The notes under the pieces are model-generated. The model saw only the letters and a program-made list of their open reading frames with translations. It made no database searches and had not been told where the DNA came from. A stretch of DNA of 64,000 nucleotides from Ilumatobacter sp963746265 (GTDB lineage: Bacteria > Actinomycetota > Acidimicrobiia > Acidimicrobiales > Ilumatobacteraceae). Positions 16,669 through 24,015 of this stretch are shown here, piece after piece. The stretch spans positions 62,001 through 126,000 of the forward strand of contig CAVVAM010000013.1 in the NCBI GenBank assembly GCA_963746265.1, in the 5' to 3' direction. Both the position numbers and the translations under genes were made by a program. Each line of letters begins with the position of its first letter. The first letter of the stretch is position 1.

Positions 16669-17130
16669 ATGGCGCGGCTTCCTGTCATCGAGCACGCACC
16701 GTTCGATCTCGTCGCCCGTCGGGACGGTACCTTCCATCGCACCCAGGTGAAGACCCGGGCGACCTCACGCAACGTCCTCCCGGAGCATTTCCGATCCGGC
16801 TGGTCGGATCGACACGGCATTCGCTCGACGACGGTGGCGCGAGACGAGGTCGACGCAGCGGCGGTCCGCTCCCCCGAACCCGACCGCTGCCACCACGTCG
16901 ATCCGTCCGACTTCGGCGCTTCGGTCTCGCTCCGCGTCGATCCCCCGAGAACGGACGACGTTCGAACGTGCTCGTGGCCGACGACGTCACCCGGCTCCCA
17001 CCCACACGGCGACCGGAGCCCGAACCCGATCCACGTCAGAAGATGGTCTCGATCGAGCGGCCCGGGACACCGTCGGCGCCACCGGGCTCACCCGGTTGAC
17101 CACCTTCGATCGTCATGTCCGCGACCGTGA
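16669..17130 (+). pseudogene. Truncated PD-(D/E)XK nuclease-like gene (group I intron endonuclease family)
   Basis: From about 16669 the frame reads MARLPVIEHAPFDLVARRDG, then TFHRTQVKT: the aspartate of FDLV and the Q-V-K of TQVKT form the PD-(D/E)XK core. VDPSDFGASVSLRVDPPR is the conserved C-terminal strand-helix block. The N-terminal helix that normally precedes the LPVIEHAPFDLV strand is missing. The frame runs past the expected end into the neighbouring gene's antisense. It lies 160 bases beyond a tRNA gene, a favoured site for foreign DNA. I read it as a decaying stand-alone nuclease; a short functional protein is not excluded. The rest of 16508-17035 holds nothing else I can assign. 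Confidence 0.55.
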
Positions 17131-19162
17131 GGTCGGCATCACCGGCGTCCCACCAGCCGACCGAGTCGCCGCCGGACGAACCCCGTCCGGGTGCCGCGGT
17201 GTTCTCCGGGTCGGGGCCGGGTCCGCCCTCGCCACCGAGCCGACCGCTGCCGTCGGCACCGGACCGCCCCGCAGGGCCCGGGTCACCGCCCGCGCCGCCC
17301 GCCCCTCCGACACCGCCGCGGATCTCGCTGTCGCTCACGTCGACGACCCCGACCTGATCGGTCAACAGCCCGACGGACCGTCCGCCGGCGCCACCTCCTC
17401 CGGCACCGCCGGAACCGCCGGCGCCGCCACCACCTGCGCCACCACCGGCACCCGCGGTGTCGATGAAGGTCGAGACGCCGAACGCTCCGGCGCCGCCCGG
17501 ACCGCCGACTCCGCCGCCCGCCCCGTCGCCGCCCGCGCCGCCGGCGCCCGCCCGCCCCCCGACGAACGAGGAATCGCGAATCAGCACCGTCTCGGCGCCG
17601 ACGAGCCATGCACCGACCGAGCCGTGGCCTCCCGTACCGCCCGCGCCGGCCGACCCACCGTCACCCCCGCCACCGCCACCGCCGGCACCACCGCCGTCGT
17701 GCACGACGAGACCGCCGCCACCACCTCCGCCACCACCACCATCACCTCGCGCGCCCGACGCACCGTCGATGCCGTCGGCGCCACGCGGCCCCGCCGACAC
17801 GCCGGATCCACCGTCGCCACCGTCGCCACCGGGCCCACCACGGCCGCCGCGCCCCGGTTGGCCGTTCTCACCCGGCTCACCGCCGTCTCCCCCTGTGTCG
17901 AGCTCTCCGGGCTCGCCGGCCGCCATCCCGATCCCTCCGGCACCACCGGCACCGCCGTTGCCGCCGCCGACGCCCGCCTCCGGCGGGTTCGCCGGTGCCG
18001 GCTGGCCGGCGGCCGCCGACGCGGTGACATCGCCGGCGTCCGCGCCATCCCGGCCGTCTCCGGCGCGACCGGCCTCGACGGTCGAATCGACGATCACGAT
18101 TCGATCGACCGACTGCGTCGCGAGGCCAACGCTCGGACCCGAATCCGCATCGCCCGCACGGATCGTGCATCCCGCTATCAGGAGATCCCCGACCCCCGTC
18201 GCGACCATGCCGTACGCGGTCTCCCCGTCCGTGCCGTCGGGACCCTGGATGATCAGCGCGGACACCGACGCACGCTCGGAGTCGAACACCAAGAGCGTCC
18301 CCCTCACCTCGGCCGGCCGTCCCACGTCACGAACCCAATCGTCGACGTAGCCGCCATACAGGCTCGTGCCCGTATCGAGAGCGCCGCCGTCGATCGAGTA
18401 ACCGCTGTCGACCGACCGGAGATAGATGTCGGTCGCTGCTCCGCCTGTGAAGGCGATCGCCTTCGACAGCGTCTGGAAGGGTCGTTGGCGCGACCCGTCG
18501 TCGGCGTCACTGCCGGCGTTCCCGTCGACGAACACCGCACGATCGGCGTCCTCGAACACGTCGACCCGGATCTGGTCGGTGGCGACGTCACCCGCACGAC
18601 CGGTGACGTCGAGCCGGAACCGAAGTGTCGACGGACGGTCGGGCGCGACGAAGACGGCGTCGTTGCCACGGAGCCGGCCTTCCCCGCCGGTCACATCGGG
18701 TCCGGCCAGCTGCCACCAGACCACCGATTGGTTCGGTTCGCTCATCTCGATCGCCGTCAACGTCACCTCCGCACCGGCGTCGACCGCCCGGTCCTCCCCG
18801 GCGTTGGCAGTGGCCGGCACGGGTGCGACCGTGGTGGTCGAGGTGACCGTCGTCGTGCTGGTGCTCGTCGTCGACGGACCCGTCGTCGTGCCGGCGGTGG
18901 GCGCGGTCGATGTCGTGGGGGGGATCACGACCGACGCCGGCGTCGGGATCGTCACGGAGTCCGAGCGCGAGCCCCCGGAGCCCGATCGTGCGACGACGGC
19001 GATCATCCCCGCGAGCAGCACCACGGCCGCGACGACGCCCAGTCCGATCAGGTACTTCGGTTGCATGTACGCCGGCGCGCCACCCGGTGGCATCGGCGAG
19101 GCGCCCGGTGGCGGCCCCGGCTCGGGCGGGACTCCGCCAGGAGGCCCGAAGGGTGTGGTCAC
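17036..19162 (-). CDS. Membrane-anchored Gly-rich beta-helix-like protein (PGRS-like)
   Basis: The protein has 708 residues. A Pro/Gly-rich cytoplasmic leader (about 1-35) is followed by one membrane helix (YLIGLGVVAAVVLLAGMIAV, about 38-58) and a Thr/Ser stalk. Residues about 120-190 resemble a PKD/Ig-like domain (ANAGEDRAVDAGAEVTLTAI). A pectate-lyase-like start follows (VFVDGNAGSDADDGSRQRPF), as in right-handed beta-helix proteins with a D-D-G-S motif. From about residue 350 Gly-rich loops (GGxGG patterns) alternate with strand-like segments such as VLIRDSSFVGG and VDVSDSEIRGG. It is probably surface exposed. Function is unknown. Confidence 0.88.
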   Translation of the reverse strand: MTTPFGPPGGVPPEPGPPPGASPMPPGGAPAYMQPKYLIGLGVVAAVVLLAGMIAVVARSGSGGSRSDSVTIPTPASVVIPPTTSTAPTAGTTTGPSTTSTSTTTVTSTTTVAPVPATANAGEDRAVDAGAEVTLTAIEMSEPNQSVVWWQLAGPDVTGGEGRLRGNDAVFVAPDRPSTLRFRLDVTGRAGDVATDQIRVDVFEDADRAVFVDGNAGSDADDGSRQRPFQTLSKAIAFTGGAATDIYLRSVDSGYSIDGGALDTGTSLYGGYVDDWVRDVGRPAEVRGTLLVFDSERASVSALIIQGPDGTDGETAYGMVATGVGDLLIAGCTIRAGDADSGPSVGLATQSVDRIVIVDSTVEAGRAGDGRDGADAGDVTASAAAGQPAPANPPEAGVGGGNGGAGGAGGIGMAAGEPGELDTGGDGGEPGENGQPGRGGRGGPGGDGGDGGSGVSAGPRGADGIDGASGARGDGGGGGGGGGGLVVHDGGGAGGGGGGGDGGSAGAGGTGGHGSVGAWLVGAETVLIRDSSFVGGRAGAGGAGGDGAGGGVGGPGGAGAFGVSTFIDTAGAGGGAGGGGAGGSGGAGGGGAGGRSVGLLTDQVGVVDVSDSEIRGGVGGAGGAGGDPGPAGRSGADGSGRLGGEGGPGPDPENTAAPGRGSSGGDSVGWWDAGDADLTVADMTIEGGQPGEPGGADGVPGRSIETIF
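17100..18060. repeat. Gly-codon-rich low-complexity coding stretch
   Basis: This stretch encodes the Gly-rich half of the beta-helix-like protein on the minus strand. On the plus strand it appears as long runs of CCG/CCA/CCC codons that produce spurious Pro- or Arg-rich open frames. The repeat is irregular (GGA, GGN-GGA-GGC triplets), not a fixed-length tandem. Such tracts are prone to slippage and expansion. Confidence 0.8.
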
Positions 19163-19214
19163 CGGATCAAAGGTAGTGGCGCGGCTCGCGCTCCCCGTGG
19201 CACCCTGGGGTGTT

Positions 19215-20456
19215 TCAGGCGAGCGTCCGGCGCAGGAGATCGAGCGCCGAGATCACCGAGAACTGTCGCATCTGCTCGCGAAGGCCGGGAAGTCGCAGCG
19301 TCGAGGTCAGCTCGCCGTCAGGCCACACGAGGCCCACACAGAGGGTGCCGGCCGGCATGCCGTCCTGTTCCGCCGGCCCGGCGACGCCGGTGAGTGCCAG
19401 CCCGACGTCGGCGCCGAGCACGCGGCGGGCGCCGTGTGCCATCTCCAGCGCCGCAACCTCCGAGACGACCGGGCCGTCGCCCACACCGAGCACCGCGCGC
19501 TTGACCTCGGTCGAGTAGGACACGACCGACCCGCGGAACACCTCGCTCGAACCGGGAATCGCCGTGAGGCGGGCCCCGACGAGCCCACCGGTCACGGACT
19601 CGGCCGACCCGAGCGACCATCCCCGATCGCGGAGCAGATCGAGCACGACCGATTCCATCGAATCGCCGTCGACACCGAACACGATGTCGCCGATCTCGAC
19701 GCGAACACGCGCCTCCCACTCGTCGAGCAACGACCGACAGCGCTCGAGATCCGCCGCTTTGGCCGTGAGACGCACCTTGAGCCCGTTCCATCCGCTCGCG
19801 AGGAACGCGAGCGTCGGGTTGCCGGCGGTCTCGAGCGCCGAGATCACGTCGTCGAGCCGTTCGTTGAGGCCGCTCTCGCTCTCGCCCCAGGTGAGCATGA
19901 TGCGGCTGGCGATCACCGATGGGTCGCCGCTGCGACGCTTCAGCTCCGGCAGGATGCCGCGTTCGAACATGTCCTGCATCTCGTGCGGCACGCCCGGCAC
20001 GGCGAAAACGACCTTCGCGGCGCCATCGATGTCGACCGGACACACGAGCCCGGGCGCAGTGCCGCGAGTCTGCGGGATGATCGTCGCACCGACCGGCACC
20101 ATCGCCTGGCGGAGATTGTTGTCGGCCATTCGGCGGCCGCGGCTCTCGAACATCGCCCGGATGACATCGGCGACCGCGTCATCGACGACCAGGTCGACGC
20201 CCATCACTGCCGCGATCGCCTCGCGCGTGAGATCGTCGTGCGTCGGTCCGAGCCCACCGCACATGATCACGGCGTCGCTGTCGGCCAACATGCGCCGCAG
20301 CATCGCCGTGATCCGTCCGACGTTGTCTCCGACCTTGACCTGCACCAGCGAGTCGACACCGTTCGCGGCCAACTGCTCCCCCATCCAGGCCGAGTTGCTG
20401 TCGATGATCTGGCCCAGCAGGAGCTCGGTGCCGACGGCCAGGACGTCGCAGCGCAT
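19215..20456 (-). CDS. cinA: CinA family nicotinamide-nucleotide amidase/pyrophosphatase
   Basis: This 413-residue protein has the two CinA domains. The N-terminal MoCF-like domain carries VLAVGTELLLGQIIDSNSAW and CGGLGPTHDDLTREA. The C-terminal amidase domain carries AESVTGGLVGARLTAIPGSS and ALTGVAGPAEQDG. CinA recycles NMN formed by DNA ligase and hydrolyses ADP-ribose-type pyrophosphates. The ATG at 20456 matches the family N-terminus; the longer open frame runs into pgsA. It follows pgsA by two bases in the rimO-pgsA-cinA order that is conserved in many Gram-positive bacteria. Confidence 0.95.
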   Translation of the reverse strand: MRCDVLAVGTELLLGQIIDSNSAWMGEQLAANGVDSLVQVKVGDNVGRITAMLRRMLADSDAVIMCGGLGPTHDDLTREAIAAVMGVDLVVDDAVADVIRAMFESRGRRMADNNLRQAMVPVGATIIPQTRGTAPGLVCPVDIDGAAKVVFAVPGVPHEMQDMFERGILPELKRRSGDPSVIASRIMLTWGESESGLNERLDDVISALETAGNPTLAFLASGWNGLKVRLTAKAADLERCRSLLDEWEARVRVEIGDIVFGVDGDSMESVVLDLLRDRGWSLGSAESVTGGLVGARLTAIPGSSEVFRGSVVSYSTEVKRAVLGVGDGPVVSEVAALEMAHGARRVLGADVGLALTGVAGPAEQDGMPAGTLCVGLVWPDGELTSTLRLPGLREQMRQFSVISALDLLRRTLA

Positions 20457-20458
20457 CG

Positions 20459-21028
20459 TCAGCGGGCGCCCGACCCGGCCAACGCCCGCTCGGTCACACG
20501 CGAGTACCACAAGTACTGGATGGCGCTGATCAGCGACAACGCGACGGCGGTCCAGAGCAACACCAGCCACCACCACTCGCCGTCGACGGCGAACCAAGGC
20601 CACAGCGCGAACCCGACGGCCAGCTGCTGGAACACCGTCTTCCACTTCGCCATCTGGCTGGCCGGGATGCTGACGCCCTTCGAGGCCACGAAGGTTCGGT
20701 AGACGCTGATGACGATCTCACGGCTGGCGATCAGCGCGACCGGAAGAATCGGGAAGACGTCGCGGCTCACGAGCGTGAACATCGCTCCGAGTACGAGCAC
20801 CTTGTCGGCCAAGGGATCCAGGAACGCTCCCGACGCCGTCGTTCCGTGACGCCGGGCGAGGTAGCCGTCGATGCCGTCACTCACGCACAGTACGAACCAG
20901 AGTCCGAAGGCGAGCCACGAGCCCCGGTTGTGGTCGGGGATCACGAGGAACATGACGGGTGAGACGACCAGACGCCCCACCGTGATCGCGTTCGCCCACG
21001 TGGCGAGTGCGTTCGGGTCGACGGGCAT
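20459..21028 (-). CDS. pgsA: CDP-diacylglycerol-glycerol-3-phosphate 3-phosphatidyltransferase
   Basis: The 189-residue membrane protein has about five hydrophobic segments. It contains the full CDP-alcohol phosphatidyltransferase signature, SDGIDGYLARRHG and GAFLDPLADK (D-G-x2-D-G to G-x3-D-x3-D). It forms phosphatidylglycerol phosphate at the cytoplasmic membrane. Its ATG (21028) overlaps the rimO stop in a TGATG junction, so translation is coupled, and cinA follows. The order supports PgsA over other CDP-alcohol transferases such as phosphatidylinositol-phosphate synthase. Confidence 0.92.
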   Translation of the reverse strand: MPVDPNALATWANAITVGRLVVSPVMFLVIPDHNRGSWLAFGLWFVLCVSDGIDGYLARRHGTTASGAFLDPLADKVLVLGAMFTLVSRDVFPILPVALIASREIVISVYRTFVASKGVSIPASQMAKWKTVFQQLAVGFALWPWFAVDGEWWWLVLLWTAVALSLISAIQYLWYSRVTERALAGSGAR

Positions 21029-22323
21029 CAGACGACATCCTCGTCGATGATCGACCCGCCTGCGGCAACCAGATCGGGACCGAGTGCGTCGACGATCCCG
21101 ACGTCGGCGAACTCCCCGACGGCGAGGTCGGGGGCGACGTGGATCACACCGTCGATCTCCGGAGCCTCCCGCACGCTGCGGGCGACGCCGGGCTCGTCGA
21201 CCAGCACGCGGATCGATCGCCCGATCATCTCGTCCCGACGGGTCGCCGTGATCTCGTCCTGGAGTGCTCGGAGTTCCGCCAACCGCTCGTGCACGAGGCC
21301 GGTGTCGACCGCACCGTCGAGGGTGACGGCATAGGTGCCGTCTTCGGGCGAATAGGCGAAGAACCCGCACCAGTCGAGTTGCGCTGCCTCGACGAACGCG
21401 AGGAGCCGGTCATGGTCGGCCTCGCTCTCCCCCGGGTATCCGACGATGAAGTTCGAGCGGAACGCGGCGTCGGGCTCGCGCCGCCGGATGTCGTCGATGC
21501 GACGCAGGAAGCGGTCACCGTCGCCCCATCGACGCATCCGACGCAGCAGTGGCTTGCTGACGTGCTGGAGGGAGAGGTCGAAATAGGGGACGCCGGTCGC
21601 GCAGACCGCATCGATCAGTGCGTCGGTCAGGTCGCTCGGGTACAGGTACAACAGCCGAACCCAGTCGGTGCGATCGGCGACGGCAGCGACGAGCGGCACG
21701 ATCGAGCCGGCTCCGAGATCGTCGGGCCGGTCCTTGCCGTACGAGGCGAGGTCCTGGGCGACGAGCACGATCTCGCGAGCCTCGAGCTCATCGACCTCGG
21801 CGAGGATCTGGTCGATGTCGCGGCTGCGCTGCGGGCCACGGAAACTCGGGATCGCACAGAACCCGCAGGAGCGGTCGCAACCCTCGGCGATCTTGACGTA
21901 GGCCCATGGCGACGCCGACTTCGGTCGGGGCAGGTTCAGCAGATCGAGCTCGGGGATCGGCACCGACGTGACCGGGATGAGCTGCCGGTTCCTGGAACGG
22001 TCGTGCACCGGTACACCGAAGCCTGCGACCTGATCGACCTCGGGCAGTGCGTCGGCGAGTTCGTCGCCGTATCGCTCGGCCATGCAGCCGGTCACGACGA
22101 GCCGGGCGCCGTCGGCGCGTCGTTCGGCGAGGGCCAGGATCGTGTCGATCGATTCTCGGCGGGCGTCGTCGATGAACGCGCAGGTGTTCACCACCACGAG
22201 ATCGGCTGCCGACGCGTCATCGGTCGCCTCCATGCCCTCGGCCAGCAGGGTGCCCGCGAGCTTGTCGGAGTCGACCTGGTTCTTCGGACACCCCAGGGTC
22301 TCGACGTAGAAGCGCTGCGACAT
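21028..22323 (-). CDS. rimO: Ribosomal protein S12 methylthiotransferase RimO
   Basis: The 431-residue protein carries the MTTase domain cysteines in ETLGCPKNQVDSDKL, VNTCAF and VTGCMAERYG. The radical-SAM 4Fe-4S motif is EGCDRSCGFCAIPSFRG (CxxxCxxC), and a C-terminal TRAM-like domain follows. RimO adds a methylthio group to an aspartate of ribosomal protein S12. SLQHVSKPLLRRMRRW is the usual RimO/MiaB block, and GCPKN with the length favours RimO over MiaB. It heads a coupled operon with pgsA and cinA. Confidence 0.95.
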   Translation of the reverse strand: MSQRFYVETLGCPKNQVDSDKLAGTLLAEGMEATDDASAADLVVVNTCAFIDDARRESIDTILALAERRADGARLVVTGCMAERYGDELADALPEVDQVAGFGVPVHDRSRNRQLIPVTSVPIPELDLLNLPRPKSASPWAYVKIAEGCDRSCGFCAIPSFRGPQRSRDIDQILAEVDELEAREIVLVAQDLASYGKDRPDDLGAGSIVPLVAAVADRTDWVRLLYLYPSDLTDALIDAVCATGVPYFDLSLQHVSKPLLRRMRRWGDGDRFLRRIDDIRRREPDAAFRSNFIVGYPGESEADHDRLLAFVEAAQLDWCGFFAYSPEDGTYAVTLDGAVDTGLVHERLAELRALQDEITATRRDEMIGRSIRVLVDEPGVARSVREAPEIDGVIHVAPDLAVGEFADVGIVDALGPDLVAAGGSIIDEDVV

Positions 22324-22409
22324 GACCGCTCCAGGCTATCTGTGCGGCTGCGGCGACGAACTGCCATGCGAAGTGAGCATTTGCGCGGGCAACACGTCAG
22401 ACTGTTGCG

Positions 22410-23039
22410 ATGGCAACCGATGTGGAGTTCTGGGTCGACCCGATTTGACCTTGGTGCTGGGTGACGGCCCGTTGGGTCGTCGAAGAAGTCGCACCGGCGC
22501 GTGACCTGCGGGTCACGTGGCAACCGATCAGCCTGATGGTGAAGAACGAGGTCGCCCCGGATTCGGAGAGTTACGCCCCCGTGCACAAGACCCACCAGAT
22601 GCTCCGCGTGATGGAGGCGGTCCGTGCAGGGCTCGGCGAAGACGCCGTGCACCAGTGGTACCTCCTCTGCGGCACGACCGTGCACCACGACGGCGACCGT
22701 GACGTGGCCGACTTCGCCGCGATGCTCGAGCACCTCGGCTTCGATCCCGAGCTCGCAGCGGCAGCCGACGACGAGAAGTGGGACGCCGAGATCAACGACC
22801 GCATGGACCAGGGCCTGGCCTTGGTCGGTGACGACGTCGGCACCCCGATCATCGCGTTCACGGCCGACGACGGCGTCAAGCGCGGCATCTTCGGACCGGT
22901 GATCACCCGGGTCCCCACAGGAGAGCAGGCGCTCAAGGTGTGGGATTCGATGCACCACTTCACGACCATGGACGGGTTCTGGGAGCTCAAGCGCACCCGC
23001 ACCGAGCGCCCCGACTTCGGCGACCGCCCCGACATCTGA
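22410..23039 (+). CDS. Predicted selenoprotein: Rv2466c-like DsbA-family reductase with UPWC active site (in-frame TGA read as Sec)
   Basis: The frame from ATG 22410 reads MATDVEFWVDPI, TGA, PWCWVTARWVVEEV and then continues without break to 23039: 209 residues with Sec at position 13. The intact family (mycobacterial Rv2466c, a mycothiol-dependent reductase) has a CPWC thioredoxin-fold motif preceded by F-W-x-D-P. Here the TGA falls exactly on the first, nucleophilic cysteine, giving U-P-W-C. All downstream family blocks are intact: DDVGTPIIAFT (cis-Pro region), FGPVITRVPTGEQALKVWD and FWELKRTRTERP. A hairpin with a GTT loop begins 14 bases after TGA. Starting at TTG or GTG codons after the TGA would remove the active site. 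No clear Shine-Dalgarno is seen. The alternative, a pseudogene with one stop, is less likely given perfect conservation elsewhere. Confidence 0.85.
22446..22448 (+). other. In-frame TGA predicted to encode selenocysteine
   Basis: This TGA replaces the first cysteine codon of the CPWC redox motif of the DsbA-like reductase, 36 bases after the ATG. The codons on both sides (CCG ATT before; CCT TGG TGC TGG after) match the family residues exactly. Recoding needs SelB and tRNA-Sec, which are not in this window. Confidence 0.82.
22462..22482 (+). promoter_or_regulatory. SECIS-like hairpin downstream of the Sec TGA
   Basis: GACGGCCC (22463-22470) pairs with GGGTCGTC (22474-22481), including one G-T wobble, around a three-base loop GTT. 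A flanking T-G wobble extends the stem to nine pairs. The loop G lies 23 bases after the TGA. Bacterial SECIS elements are stems at this distance with a G in the apical loop, read by SelB. The hairpin lies inside the coding sequence, as expected for bacteria. Confidence 0.72.
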
Positions 23040-23042
23040 CAC

Positions 23043-23357
23043 TCACCGACCCCGCATCGACAGCAGGTAGGCGGGAACACTCGCCGCCGATGCGACCGTG
23101 CGCGCGGTGTTCCACCTGGTCCAACTCGCCACGTATCCGACCCATGCGCGCTCCGTCGTCGCAGCCGACACGTCGAGCCCGTCGAGCGCACGGTTGGGCG
23201 GCACGTTGCACGCCACCGTGATCACGAACGACAGGAGCGACAGCCCCGCACCGACGAGCAACCAGCGGAACGACCCATCTGCCCACCGCCCCCAGTCGGC
23301 GATGAGCACGGGAACCCCGACGGCCGCGGCGCCGATCGCCGATTCGGCCCAGCTCAC
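23043..23357 (-). CDS. Short DUF1772-like membrane protein
   Basis: This 104-residue protein has two hydrophobic segments and the DUF1772 (anthrone-oxygenase-like) block ACNVPPNRALDGLD, with WTRWNTARTVAS near the end. Typical members have about 150 residues and four helices, so the N-terminal third is missing or replaced (MSWAESAIGAAAVGVPVLI). It may be a shortened derivative or a decayed copy. Its start overlaps the stop of the PNPOx-family gene (ATGA), which suggests it is still translated. It converges with the selenoprotein gene, three bases apart. Confidence 0.7.
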   Translation of the reverse strand: MSWAESAIGAAAVGVPVLIADWGRWADGSFRWLLVGAGLSLLSFVITVACNVPPNRALDGLDVSAATTERAWVGYVASWTRWNTARTVASAASVPAYLLSMRGR

Positions 23358-23902
23358 GTCGTCTCAACGTCGACGACGCCTCTCGCCCCGAGGGGGTCCC
23401 TGATCAGCGACCACAGCGACATGCCGAGGCCGTACGTGTGGAGTCGCTGCGGGAGCTCGATGCGCAGGAAGCACCCGTCGGGGAGGTCGAGCTCGCCGTG
23501 ACCGGTGATCGATCCCAGCTGGCCGTCCGCGACCAGGGCGGTGATGACCGGGTCGTCGACGTCGAGTACCTCTGCCCGGGCCTGGAACTGGACAGTTGAC
23601 GGTGGACCGACCGGGAGCCGTCGGATCGCGATGCAGACCCCGACCCGACCGTTGGCCGCGATGTTGCGAGCCTTCCGGCTCGACCGCAGGGTGCTCACGA
23701 AGAGCTCGGAGCCGGCCGATTCGTAGAGCACTCCGACGACGTGTGGATGACCCGCCGGCGAGACCGAGGCGAGCGTCGCGAACGACCGCCTGCCGATCGC
23801 GGCGAGGACGTCGTTGGCCTCCGGTCGGTGCACCCGGCCGGGTGGCACGGTCTCGGAGGTGTCGGCCGTCGGGTGAACGGTGGTTTCTGCGGTGTTGTTC
23901 AT
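23354..23902 (-). CDS. Pyridoxamine 5'-phosphate oxidase family FMN-binding protein
   Basis: The 182-residue protein has the split-barrel flavin fold. FATLASVSPAGHPHVVGVLY and VSTLRSSRKARNIAANGRVG are the typical first strands and the FMN phosphate-binding region. It could bind FMN, F420 or haem; which one cannot be told from sequence. It is divergent from the AraC gene across a region holding a perfect palindrome, so it may be the AraC target. It is co-translated with the DUF1772-like gene. Confidence 0.87.
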   Translation of the reverse strand: MNNTAETTVHPTADTSETVPPGRVHRPEANDVLAAIGRRSFATLASVSPAGHPHVVGVLYESAGSELFVSTLRSSRKARNIAANGRVGVCIAIRRLPVGPPSTVQFQARAEVLDVDDPVITALVADGQLGSITGHGELDLPDGCFLRIELPQRLHTYGLGMSLWSLIRDPLGARGVVDVETT

Positions 23903-23958
23903 GCGATCCAGCGTGACCGGATCGCTGTGGCGAGTCCATGACCAAACCCGCCGTTTTC

Positions 23959-23994
23959 ATGCTCATTCGTCCAGCAGAGTGGACGAATGAGCAT
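23959..23994. promoter_or_regulatory. Perfect 14-bp-arm inverted repeat, probable operator
   Basis: ATGCTCATTCGTCC (23959-23972) is repeated inverted as GGACGAATGAGCAT (23981-23994) around an eight-base spacer. It sits between the divergent PNPOx-family gene (start 23902) and the AraC gene (start 24016), 22 bases before the latter. No T-run follows, so a terminator is unlikely. The simplest reading is a binding site for the AraC protein controlling both genes. Confidence 0.7.
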
Positions 23995-24015
23995 CGATCG
24001 ACCAGGATCGTCACC

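Noticed and set aside
17457..18350. Pro-rich plus-strand open frame of about 300 codons
   Set aside because: It is the antisense of the Gly-rich coding tract; Gly codons read backwards as Pro.
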